A stretch of 6,264 nucleotides of DNA from contig CAIVHI010000113.1 in NCBI GenBank assembly GCA_903905685.1, positions 1-6,264 of the forward strand. The letters are read 5' to 3'. A program made the translations under genes and the position numbers. The notes below the pieces were generated by a model. The model was not told the origin of the DNA. It did no database searches and saw only the letters and a program-made list of their open reading frames with translations. The DNA comes from an uncultured Bacteroidota bacterium (GTDB lineage: Bacteria > Bacteroidota > Bacteroidia > Chitinophagales > Chitinophagaceae). Shown piece after piece: positions 1 to 6,264 of this stretch. How positions within the stretch are numbered: position 1 is the first letter of the stretch; every line of letters begins with the position of its first letter.

Positions 1-1
1 C

Positions 2-619
2 CAAGAACTCTATTTTACGAGACTCGATAAATTTAGAGACCAAAACGAAGGGATAATACATCCAGATAATGGTGAGAGCTTAAGAAATTTGTCTTGTTTT
101 AAAATATTTGGGCCGCCTCCAACAGCGGAAGATGCTGTAACATGGATGGCTCAATATTCAGAATTCCGTTCTCAATATCTGGCAAATTGTTGGTCTATCG
201 CGAAAACAGAGGATTACTTGATGTGGAGAGCGTATTTAAATGGAGCGAATAATGGAGTTGCTATTCAAACAAAATTATCCAATTTGAAACGGGTCTTCCG
301 ACAAACGCACGAGGGGGATGATTTCAAATTCCTTAAAGTAAGTTATAAAACCAAGTTGGATAGCATTGACCATGAAATCGTTTTCACATCTAAGCGTCCG
401 GCCTATCGAAATGAGCATGAACTCCGACTATTAATGTCTGGGCAACAACAAGAAAATCCCGATTTAAAGTATAGGATTGCCTTGGATTTGCCGCCCGGAC
501 ACGCAGGGCATGAAGTCCGGGATATATACATCCCCAAGTATGAACACGGTGTCGGCATCCCCATTAACCTGGCAGAACTCATTAGCTGTATTTATATTTC
601 GCCAATGTCCGATGTCTGA
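2..619 (+). CDS. DUF2971-family protein, 5' partial, ending at a probable premature TGA
   Basis: The frame is open at the left edge, so the true start lies outside the window; the TTG at 89 is internal. The first visible residues, LYFTRLDKFRDQNEG, match the usual DUF2971 opening (LYF, then a Phe-containing segment, then an acidic EG). Counting from base 2, further family-like signatures are the Cys-Trp at residues 63-64, LMWRAY near 73-78, the GVAIQT strand near 85-90, KRPAYRNEHELRLL near 131-144, and IYISP near 197-201. There is no signal peptide or membrane segment in the visible part, so a cytoplasmic protein is likely. The biochemical function of DUF2971 is unknown to me and I assign none. 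The frame stops at TGA 617-619, just where the family normally continues with a C-terminal helix (see the next entry). The gene is more AT-rich than the large gene it converges with. Family assignment is from motif recognition, not a search. Confidence 0.8.
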   Translation, partial: QELYFTRLDKFRDQNEGIIHPDNGESLRNLSCFKIFGPPPTAEDAVTWMAQYSEFRSQYLANCWSIAKTEDYLMWRAYLNGANNGVAIQTKLSNLKRVFRQTHEGDDFKFLKVSYKTKLDSIDHEIVFTSKRPAYRNEHELRLLMSGQQQENPDLKYRIALDLPPGHAGHEVRDIYIPKYEHGVGIPINLAELISCIYISPMSDV

Positions 620-706
620 TTTTACGAAGTGGTGAAAAATATACTTGATGCCTATTTGCACGGCCAAAAAATTAAAATCTACAATTCGGCGATCATAGAG
701 AAGTAG
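617..706 (+). pseudogene. In-frame continuation of the DUF2971 gene beyond the TGA stop
   Basis: After TGA at 617-619 the same frame stays open for 28 codons and ends at TAG 704-706. It encodes FYEVVKNILDAY, then HGQKIKIYNSAIIEK. This looks like the normal DUF2971 C-terminus: an aromatic after the IYISP strand, an amphipathic helix, then a strand ending in a Ser-Ala-Ile segment. The TGA falls where I would expect Trp, so one TGG to TGA change explains it. Either the gene is truncated by 29 residues, or the base is a sequencing error, or the codon is read through. A changed genetic code is unlikely: all three visible Trp codons upstream and all 22 in the large neighbouring gene are TGG. Confidence 0.65.
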
Positions 707-744
707 CTTGAATTCTCAATAGCCGTATTTCACGTCTCATCCCA

Positions 745-912
745 TCAAAATGTCAAAGTCGGCAATTGCTCCACGATTTTTATGGTTTCGAGGCTCAGGG
801 TGATGATGCCGAATAGGAGGTCGAGGATGTAGCGTGGGTTTTCGGGGAAAGCATCAATCAATGCAAAAAAATCAATTCTCACAACTTTCCCAAATCGCCT
901 GGTTACGGCCAA
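745..912 (-). CDS. Possible 55-residue hypothetical protein or gene remnant
   Basis: This minus-strand frame opens with TTG at 912 and ends with TGA at 745-747. A stop lies just upstream at 916-918, so it cannot extend far. It has no ATG start and no clear ribosome site. The product reads like real protein: a basic start (VTRRFGKVVR), an amphipathic FFALIDAF segment, PENPRYILDLLFG, then a hydrophobic helix-like stretch ending VEQLPTLTF. Many codons end in C or G, as in the large gene. It begins about 24 bases beyond the terminator hairpin, in the same direction as the large gene. I do not recognise a family. It may be the decayed end of a former gene, or chance. Confidence 0.3.
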   Translation of the reverse strand: MAVTRRFGKVVRIDFFALIDAFPENPRYILDLLFGIITLSLETIKIVEQLPTLTF

Positions 913-935
913 TATTCATAGCAAACCAACCCTTG

Positions 936-979
936 TGTAATAATAAAGGTCGCCACATCGGGCGACCTTTATTATTACA
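936..979. terminator. Rho-independent, probably bidirectional terminator between convergent genes
   Basis: The two arms, 936-954 and 961-979, are perfectly complementary over 19 bp around a six-base loop (ACATCG). With a G-T wobble at 935/980, pairing extends to 933-982. The inner part is GC-rich (GGTCGCC/GGCGACC) and the outer part is T-rich on the descending arm (CCTTTATTATTAC) on both strands. It starts 20 bases after the stop of the large minus-strand gene, the expected place for its terminator. By symmetry it could also stop plus-strand transcripts from the DUF2971 gene, whose stop is about 230 bases away. Confidence 0.85.
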
Positions 980-998
980 TAAAAACGATTATCAGGCG

Positions 999-1271
999 CT
1001 ACCTCACCAGCGTCACTTCTCCTTTCTCATACACGGTCTTGCCTTCGCATTCGTAGCTGAAGTAGTAGAAGTAGGTGCCTATTTCTTGGGGTATGCCGTT
1101 GAACATGCCGTTCCAGCCTATTTTCGATTCTACGGTTTCATATACCACTTGTCCCCAACGGTTGGTGATGGTGAAGGAGTGGATGCCGTGGTTGCCGAGG
1201 CCTATAGGGCGGAAGATGTCGTTCAAGCCATCGTTGTTGGGCGTAAATGCCGTGGGGAACGACACTTGGCA
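999..1271 (-). other. T9SS type B C-terminal sorting domain (CHU_C) of the large protein
   Basis: Residues 1542-1631. Hallmarks are FPTAFTPNNDGLND (1546-1559), the ITNRWGQVVYE strand (1576-1586), GWNGMFNG (1593-1600), GTYFYYFSYEC (1606-1616) and the terminal KGEVTLVR. These match the 'gliding motility-associated C-terminal' family, which directs proteins to the type IX secretion machinery. It is complete at its C-terminus, so the cargo should be sortable. Confidence 0.95.
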
Positions 1272-4200
1272 ACAAGATTGGGCATTGATATACAGGCTGT
1301 CGGTGGCAGTACATCCAAAGGGGTCTGCAACGGTAAGGTATACATATCCGGGAAGTTCAATCCGGCCATAAACGTTGTTCAGGTTGTTTTGTTCGAAGTA
1401 ATGAAGGGGGTTCCAAGTGTACCTATAGCTTTGGTCGGCTGTGTTCGACCTCAACAAAACGCTGTCACCTAAGCATACGCCGCCCGAGCCATTCACGATG
1501 ATAATGGGTTGGATGCTCGCATCGGGTGGGTTATGCACCAATACGGTGTCTTGCACGGTGAGCGATGGGCAAATCACGTTGGCCGTTGCAGTAACCGTTA
1601 CGAAGTAGGTGCCGGCTGTGGTCCATTTTACTTGGAAGGGGCCGAAGGTGTTGCTGCTCGATGCAAGCACATTGGCACCGCCGAAATCCCATGCATAGCT
1701 GGTGATGTTGGTGCTGCTGGCCGTCAATTCCACAATCACGGAATCTCCAATACATACGTTGGGGTTTACGTAGAACGAAACCTTGGGTGCCAAATTGATG
1801 GTTACCGAGCCCGTGGTGGTGCAGCCTGCGGCAGTGGTGTAGGTGATGGTGGCCACGCCTTGGTCGTGGGCGGTCAGGATGCCGCTGGTCGGATTTACCG
1901 ATGCCACTGTAGGGTTGCCGCTCGTCCAGGTGCCGCCGGCAATGCCGTTGGAAAGGGTGTCGAAGAAGCCCACGCAGATGTTGGAAAGCCCGGCGATGGC
2001 AGGAGGAATGGGGTTTACGGTAAACAATTCGGTGGTAGAGCAGCCGGCTGCCGTATAGGTCATGGTGCAAGTGCCGGCTACAAGGCCGTTCACGCCACCT
2101 ATGGCTGCAGCTATCGTTGCTATGGTTGGGTCGCTCGATGTCCAAGAGCCACCTGGTAGGGAGTCTTGAAGGTTGGAAGTGGCTCCTACGCATATCGAAT
2201 TGATCCCCGAAATGGGAGAGGGTAGCGGGTTCACGGTTACCGTACCCGAGATGAAGCATCCCGCCGGCGACGTATAGGTAATGGTGGCAACCCCTACACC
2301 CACACCGGAGAATGCCCCCGATGTAGCATTGATGGTGGCTACAGCCGGTGTGCCGGATATCCAAGTGCCACCGGGAGTAGCATCGGTCAGGTTGCCGATG
2401 GCTTCCAAGCAGATGTTGGCCGAGCCGGTAAACATGGGCGGGGTGCCGCTCACCGTGAAGGGCGACGTGGTGGTGCACCCTGCAGCTGACGTATAGGTAA
2501 CCGTAGCGGTGCCGCCCGAAACACCGGTCAAAATGCCGCTGGTGGTACCTATGGTCGCTACCGATGTGGGACTCACCGACCAAGTGCCACCGGTAGTTGC
2601 GTCAGTCAGCGTTACCGAGTACCCTTGGCAAACCGTAGAGGAACCCGCAATTGCAGCAGGCAATGGATTCACCGTCACTACTGCCGACGAAGAGCAACCT
2701 GCGGGCGATGTATAGCTGATGACCGACGTGCCTGCCGCAACACCGCTTACCACGCCCGTCGCACCAATAGTGGCTATCGTTGTAGTCATGCTGCTCCAGG
2801 TGCCGCCGGCAACCGAGGCCGTGAGTGGAGTGGTATTGCCTACGCAAACGCTTTCAGTGCCTGAGATGACGGGTATGCCGTTAACCACTACCGAAGCAGA
2901 AGCCGAACAACCCGAAGCCGTATTGAAAGATATGGTTACCGTGCCTGCGGCAACGCCCGTTACGATGCCGGTTGTTGCGCCCACGGTAGCCGTGGCAGTG
3001 CTGCTGCTGCTCCAAGTGCCCGCACCGGCCGCGTCGGCAAGCGTAGTGGTGGCGCCAACACAAAGTGATGTAGTTCCCGTTACCGGTGCAATGGCCGATA
3101 CATTAACCATATAAGTTGATGTGCAACCCGCACCTGAAGTATAGGTTATCGTTGCAGTGCCATTGGAAACTCCGGTAACGGCACCGGTGCCCGCCACTAC
3201 TGTGGCTACCCCGGTAGCACCGCTACTCCATGTGCCACCCGCAGTGGCATCGGTAAGGTTGATGGTTTGACCCGTGCACAAGGTAGTTGGCCCGGCTATG
3301 GCGGCAACGTCGTTCACTGTAACCAAGGCAGTAACGGAGCAACCGCTCGAAGTGGTGAAAGTAATGGTTGCGGTACCTGCGGCAACGCCGGTCACGACTC
3401 CTGTGGTTGAACCCACGGTTGCCACAGCGGTATTGCTACTTGTCCACGTGCCAACGCCTGCGGCATCGGCAAGTGCGGTGGTGTTGCCAACGCATACCGA
3501 CAATGTTCCCGTTATAGGCGCAATGGCATTGACTACTATAGTGACTGTTTGGGAGCATCCGCCGGCCGTAGTGTAAGATACGATAGAAGTTCCTGCCGCT
3601 ATAGCAGTCACTACGCCGGTTGCACTGATTGTGGCCACCGATGTGGTGCCGCTCGACCATGTTCCGCCCGCTGTCGCATCGGTAAGCGTGCTTGTGGCAC
3701 CGGCACACAAGGTAGTTGTGCCCAAAATGGCAGCAACGTTGGTCACCGTAACCAGTTCTGTTACATAGCAACTGCCGCCCAAGCTATAAGTCATGGTGCA
3801 GGTGCCTGCGGCTACGCCGGTTACTGTTCCTGTACCTGCGCCAATGGTTGCAATTGCGGTGTTGCTGCTTGTCCATGTGCCGCCTGCGGTACCGTCGGTC
3901 AATACGGTGGTGCCACCTACACATACAGTAGGGGTGCCGCCTATTACACCGGGGAGTGGGGTAACAGTAACCGCGAGGACAGCGTAGCAACCAGTACCGG
4001 TGGATGTATAAGTGATATTTGCCGTGCCGGCCGCTACGCCGGTAACCACGCCGCCCGCAGTTACTGTAGCTATGGCGGTGTTGCTGCTCGTCCAAGAGTG
4101 TGCACCGCCGGTGGCATCAGCCAATAAGGTGGTGTTGCCTACGCAAACGGTAGCTGTACCCGTAATGGGGGCTTCGGTATTTACGGTTACCGTGGTCGTG

Positions 4201-5894
4201 CCGGTAGCCGTGATGCCGCAGGCATCGGTAATGGTTAGCGTATAGGTCGTCGTCGTTGTTGGCGATACCGTTACGGGGCTGCCTGTCAGCGGTCCGGGCG
4301 TCCAAGTGTAAGTGTAGGGAGGCACACCGTAGTGGCCTGATCCTGTAAGTGTGGATGAGCTACCCGAGCATATCGTTGTAGGGCTCGCGGTAGCCGAAAT
4401 CAATTCCACCGTATGGCCAATTACCGTAATCACTAGAGGTGTAGTCGCATAAATATAAGTAGTTGCACACGCAGCGGTAGGGACGTAGTCCTGATAGAAA
4501 TCCATCGTCAAGTTCAAATTGTAGGATGGGCATTGGGGTGCCGGTATACATGCCGAAAGGTCGGCATATATTGAGTAGGTTGCGCCGCCTGTTGAAGCGC
4601 AAGTACCGGGTCCTGCAAAAAGGCAGTACCAATATGAGCCACCTATACCCGTTGCACCTGTGGGGCTCCTGCACCCTGCGCGCCTAAAGTCGGTTGCGCC
4701 TTCTTCCAGCCATGCGCCACCGCTGGTAGCATAAGTAAAGGCAAACTGGATGTCGGTAATGGTGATGTTGGCAGGCACTGTTGCTGCATTGGCATATACG
4801 CAAGGAACCGTAAAATCCACACTATAGCTCGACCCGGTTACCGTAGAACTCGTGGCCAACGACACCAATGGGTCGATAATTACTGGATACGATGATGCAT
4901 CGCGATTAAGGAAATTGCCAGGCAGTACGATATCCAGATTCTTTTCGCCCACTTTGTAGTTCAGCATTTGTAAGGTGCCCCTCACATTGTCCCTTTCGCA
5001 AACGGTGGCCGCCGACATATTATACACAGTTGTGCCAGTCATATCCCGCAGTTCCATATTGCCGGAGTAGGTTGTCTTTCCCTCAGCAAAAAGCGTCATA
5101 CCGGGGTCCATTTGCGGGTGGTCGCGCACGAGGAGGGAGCCGCCTGCATACTGTGGCAGTGCTTTATTGATAATGAAGTTGGTTTTCACCGCACCACGAA
5201 TCACATACATTTCGATGTCCACACCGTCCCAAGCATCAGTCACATAAACGCCGTCGTCACCTGCGCGGTAGTTGGACCAGTTGGCTTTTCCGAGCGACTT
5301 TTGAAGGCCGTCGGGCAGCTCATACACCAATTCCAAGCCGTTGTTGTAGGTGAACGTTGCTCCGGCCTTGCCGATGCTCACTTTGCCTGCACGGGTGTCT
5401 ATCGCTATTGGCGATGGTTGCTCATATGCAGCAAAAATACCGGGATGTTCAGCATCTGGTGCGAGTTGGGCTTTTATCGTCCGCCATTGCCCGGATGCAT
5501 CCTTGTAGTGCATAGGCATATTGGAGGTCTGGGTGAGGGTTTCCAAACCATTGGTGCCTTTACGTACAAACGTCTTGTTGATTTCGGTGCGCTTGCCGAG
5601 TACTTCGTAGCAGTCTTGTGCAGGAGCACCTTCATACAATACGCCCAGTTCGGGGTCGTTCTCAAACCCCTTATTCGCAGCCAGTACCTCGTCAGACTTG
5701 TCTGCCGGATGCAATGTGAAAGAGCTGTAGTTGCGGCCTCCCGTCATGGCATGGCCATTATGGTGCGTAATATGCGTACCGCCTGTCCCCGAGGCCAAGG
5801 GTTGTGCGTGCATGAAATATTGCCCGTAAGATACCGCCGAGACCAGCAGTAAAGGCAACATAAGGAGTGCCGAAAAGAAACTGTACTTTTTCAT
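999..5894 (-). CDS. Large secreted repeat protein with T9SS type B sorting domain
   Basis: 1631 residues, ATG at 5892-5894, TAG at 999-1001. The ATG is chosen because a signal peptide follows directly: MKKYSFF, a hydrophobic core to about residue 19, and probable cleavage near YG-Q (24/25). Order of modules: a linker with a His cluster (about 41-48); an N-terminal beta-rich module (about 95-345) ending in YPVIIDP; a Cys-rich region (346-490); one Ig/PKD-like domain (about 496-571); eleven tandem Big_2-like repeats of about 72 residues (575-1369); a PKD-type domain with YAWDFGG (about 1371-1456); another Ig-like domain (about 1457-1541); and a CHU_C sorting domain (about 1542-1631). Family knowledge implies Sec export, then outer-membrane passage by the T9SS with processing of the C-terminal domain. 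A surface stalk or adhesin role is inferred from architecture; no enzyme motif is seen. No sorting partner is encoded next to it. The gene is clearly more GC-rich than the flanks. Confidence 0.95.
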   Translation of the reverse strand: MKKYSFFSALLMLPLLLVSAVSYGQYFMHAQPLASGTGGTHITHHNGHAMTGGRNYSSFTLHPADKSDEVLAANKGFENDPELGVLYEGAPAQDCYEVLGKRTEINKTFVRKGTNGLETLTQTSNMPMHYKDASGQWRTIKAQLAPDAEHPGIFAAYEQPSPIAIDTRAGKVSIGKAGATFTYNNGLELVYELPDGLQKSLGKANWSNYRAGDDGVYVTDAWDGVDIEMYVIRGAVKTNFIINKALPQYAGGSLLVRDHPQMDPGMTLFAEGKTTYSGNMELRDMTGTTVYNMSAATVCERDNVRGTLQMLNYKVGEKNLDIVLPGNFLNRDASSYPVIIDPLVSLATSSTVTGSSYSVDFTVPCVYANAATVPANITITDIQFAFTYATSGGAWLEEGATDFRRAGCRSPTGATGIGGSYWYCLFAGPGTCASTGGATYSIYADLSACIPAPQCPSYNLNLTMDFYQDYVPTAACATTYIYATTPLVITVIGHTVELISATASPTTICSGSSSTLTGSGHYGVPPYTYTWTPGPLTGSPVTVSPTTTTTYTLTITDACGITATGTTTVTVNTEAPITGTATVCVGNTTLLADATGGAHSWTSSNTAIATVTAGGVVTGVAAGTANITYTSTGTGCYAVLAVTVTPLPGVIGGTPTVCVGGTTVLTDGTAGGTWTSSNTAIATIGAGTGTVTGVAAGTCTMTYSLGGSCYVTELVTVTNVAAILGTTTLCAGATSTLTDATAGGTWSSGTTSVATISATGVVTAIAAGTSIVSYTTAGGCSQTVTIVVNAIAPITGTLSVCVGNTTALADAAGVGTWTSSNTAVATVGSTTGVVTGVAAGTATITFTTSSGCSVTALVTVNDVAAIAGPTTLCTGQTINLTDATAGGTWSSGATGVATVVAGTGAVTGVSNGTATITYTSGAGCTSTYMVNVSAIAPVTGTTSLCVGATTTLADAAGAGTWSSSSTATATVGATTGIVTGVAAGTVTISFNTASGCSASASVVVNGIPVISGTESVCVGNTTPLTASVAGGTWSSMTTTIATIGATGVVSGVAAGTSVISYTSPAGCSSSAVVTVNPLPAAIAGSSTVCQGYSVTLTDATTGGTWSVSPTSVATIGTTSGILTGVSGGTATVTYTSAAGCTTTSPFTVSGTPPMFTGSANICLEAIGNLTDATPGGTWISGTPAVATINATSGAFSGVGVGVATITYTSPAGCFISGTVTVNPLPSPISGINSICVGATSNLQDSLPGGSWTSSDPTIATIAAAIGGVNGLVAGTCTMTYTAAGCSTTELFTVNPIPPAIAGLSNICVGFFDTLSNGIAGGTWTSGNPTVASVNPTSGILTAHDQGVATITYTTAAGCTTTGSVTINLAPKVSFYVNPNVCIGDSVIVELTASSTNITSYAWDFGGANVLASSSNTFGPFQVKWTTAGTYFVTVTATANVICPSLTVQDTVLVHNPPDASIQPIIIVNGSGGVCLGDSVLLRSNTADQSYRYTWNPLHYFEQNNLNNVYGRIELPGYVYLTVADPFGCTATDSLYINAQSCCQVSFPTAFTPNNDGLNDIFRPIGLGNHGIHSFTITNRWGQVVYETVESKIGWNGMFNGIPQEIGTYFYYFSYECEGKTVYEKGEVTLVR
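1527..1784 (-). other. PKD-type domain of the large protein
   Basis: Residues about 1371-1456. The YAWDFGG motif (1400-1406) followed by a GTYFVTVTATA strand (1428-1438) is the PKD beta-sandwich signature. It begins at Lys1371, the first basic residue after 961 residues, and links the repeat array to a further Ig-like domain (YTWNP, then PGYVYLTVADPFGC) before the sorting domain. Confidence 0.8.
1788..4172 (-). repeat. Eleven tandem Big_2-like (bacterial Ig-like) domain repeats
   Basis: Residues 575-1369, unit about 72 residues (216 bp). Approximate starts are 575, 649, 721, 792, 864, 936, 1008, 1080, 1152, 1226 and 1298. Each unit follows the same scheme: (A/P)xIxG, then a (V/L/I)C(V/A)G-like cysteine motif, L(T/A)D, GGTW(T/S)S, (V/I)AT(V/I), a TG(V/I)(V/L)TGVAAGT strand turn, a (T/S)(I/V)(T/S)Y strand, a GC motif and a closing VTV strand. 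Big_2 domains of this kind form beta-sandwiches in surface proteins. The two conserved Cys lie 50-52 residues apart in every unit. At DNA level the units are visible as a 216-bp period but have diverged in synonymous positions, so this is a coding repeat and not a simple satellite. Confidence 0.92.
4425..4859 (-). other. Cys-rich module of unknown family in the large protein
   Basis: Residues 346-490 lie between the N-terminal module and the first Ig-like domain. They contain seven Cys (365, 408, 424, 432, 449, 455, 476) and many aromatic residues (for example SYWYCLF and TTYIYATT), with predicted beta character. I do not recognise a named family. The spacing suggests disulphide-stabilised folding after export, which is inference; seven is an odd number, so at least one Cys would stay unpaired in the monomer. 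Confidence 0.5.
4860..5612 (-). other. N-terminal beta-rich module of the large protein
   Basis: Residues about 95-345. Two motifs recall the N-terminal domain found before repeats in many Bacteroidota secreted proteins (the DUF7948-like type): VTDAWDGVDIEMYVIRGAVK (218-237), like the usual 'YpGIDlvyy' segment, and SSYPVIIDPLV (334-344), like the closing 'ypLvIDP' segment. Between them are strands of alternating polarity. The resemblance is at motif level only, so the family name is tentative. Confidence 0.45.
5823..5894 (-). other. Signal peptide of the large protein
   Basis: Residues 1-24: basic MKKYS start, hydrophobic core FFSALLMLPLLLVSAV, then SYG before Gln25. There is no Cys after the core, so type I cleavage is expected rather than a lipoprotein site. 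The exact cleavage residue is uncertain by one or two. Confidence 0.88.
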
Positions 5895-6264
5895 TTGGTG
5901 CGATTATAGATGCCATAAACCCAGCTGCTGGACTTTGCCGGCAGAGGTTTAATCAAATAATTTTTAATAAGCCCGCTAAACTACAAAATATGAACCAAAA
6001 AACCAAACTGTTCCACTGCTGTAGAATTGGGATGTTTCGCCCCTTTTGTTGATTCATCAATAGAGTGGCTGTCTATTGTATTTACATTGTGTAGTTCAAG
6101 ATTATAGACAGGCAATCTTATACTTTAAGTTGGGGGATTCCGATAAAAACACTTGAAAGCCGAGCGTTTCCGCATCAACGTCCGTTAGGCTCCGAAAATC
6201 TTATGTCAACGAATTGGGCATCCGTGAAATTCGGGGTGTCAATAAATGGCAAGAGAGGCCAACC
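5895..6264. other. Intergenic region upstream of the large gene, no supported gene
   Basis: Apart from the possible promoter, nothing is well supported. No G-rich ribosome site precedes the ATG at 5894. Two weak inverted repeats occur: an 8-bp pair at 6069-6076 / 6104-6111 and a 6-bp pair at 6098-6103 / 6114-6119. Neither has a T tract. Near the right edge a minus-strand frame is open from 6264 to a TGA at 6175-6177 (29 codons). On the plus strand, two frames run off the edge. None can be identified from so little sequence. Confidence 0.5.
5976..6007 (-). promoter_or_regulatory. Possible Bacteroidota-type promoter of the large gene
   Basis: On the minus strand, TTTG (complement of 6004-6007) is followed after 20 bases by TAGTTTAG (complement of 5976-5983). 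The latter matches seven of eight positions of the TAnnTTTG element known from Bacteroidota sigma factors, with spacing in the usual range. This would give a 5' leader of roughly 75 bases. The region is AT-rich and other TTTG words occur nearby, so chance is possible. Confidence 0.35.

Noticed and set aside
464..667. Minus-strand 67-codon frame
   Set aside because: It is antisense to the DUF2971 gene and shows no protein family features.
617..706. Alternative genetic code with TGA read as Trp
   Set aside because: All 22 Trp codons of the 1631-residue gene and three in the DUF2971 gene are TGG, and the large gene contains no in-frame TGA.
834..1472. Plus-strand open frame of 212 codons
   Set aside because: It lies across the terminator hairpin and antisense to the sorting and Ig-like domains of the large gene. 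Its product has no recognisable motif.
1531..2583. Minus-strand 350-codon frame overlapping the large gene in another frame
   Set aside because: It is rich in His, Arg and Cys, as expected from a shifted reading of Thr/Gly/Ala repeat codons. It is a shadow of the repeat array.
1788..4172. CRISPR array or DNA-level satellite because of the regular period
   Set aside because: The period is about 216 bp, there are no short identical repeats with unique spacers, and the frame stays open throughout; it is a protein-domain repeat.
5112..5852. Plus-strand open frame of 246 codons
   Set aside because: Antisense to the N-terminal module, which is clearly coding on the minus strand (signal peptide, VTDAWDGVDIEMY and YPVIIDP motifs).
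6069..6119. Inverted repeats as a terminator or operator
   Set aside because: Stems of only 8 and 6 bp, a long loop for the first, and no T tract; they are within what chance gives in AT-rich DNA.
6175..6264. C-terminal end of a further minus-strand gene entering from the right edge
   Set aside because: Only 29 codons are visible, and plus-strand frames through the same bases look equally plausible, so it cannot be supported.

Overview
The window looks like chromosomal DNA of a Bacteroidota bacterium. The main evidence is one very large minus-strand gene. It has a Sec signal peptide, eleven tandem Ig-like repeats, a PKD-type domain and a C-terminal type IX secretion (T9SS) type B sorting domain (the CHU_C or 'gliding motility-associated C-terminal' family), which is typical of this phylum. 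A possible TTTG / TAnnTTTG promoter upstream of it, and the lack of a clear Shine-Dalgarno sequence, fit the same phylum. The genus cannot be told from the window.

Layout. Bases 2-706 (+) hold a DUF2971-family gene that enters from the left edge. It is stopped by an in-frame TGA at 617-619, although the same frame continues for 28 more family-like codons to a TAG at 704-706. Bases 707-935 are mostly intergenic, with one doubtful 55-codon minus-strand reading frame (745-912). A near-perfect hairpin at 936-979 lies between the two convergent genes and probably terminates the large gene, perhaps working in both directions. Bases 999-5894 (-) hold the 1631-residue secreted protein. Bases 5895-6264 carry its probable promoter and otherwise no gene I can support.

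How it fits together. The large protein should be exported by Sec, then carried across the outer membrane by the T9SS through its C-terminal domain, ending on the cell surface or in the medium as an extended, Thr/Ser/Gly/Ala-rich stalk. An adhesin or structural role is inference; no catalytic domain is visible. No T9SS component or PorP/SprF-type partner is in the window. The DUF2971 gene is a tail-to-tail neighbour of lower GC and has no evident functional link.

No undescribed multi-gene system is evident. The points most worth checking are a 961-residue run in the large protein with no Lys or Arg, a strictly spaced cysteine pair in each of the eleven repeats, a two-repeat duplication inside the array, and the premature TGA in the DUF2971 gene.
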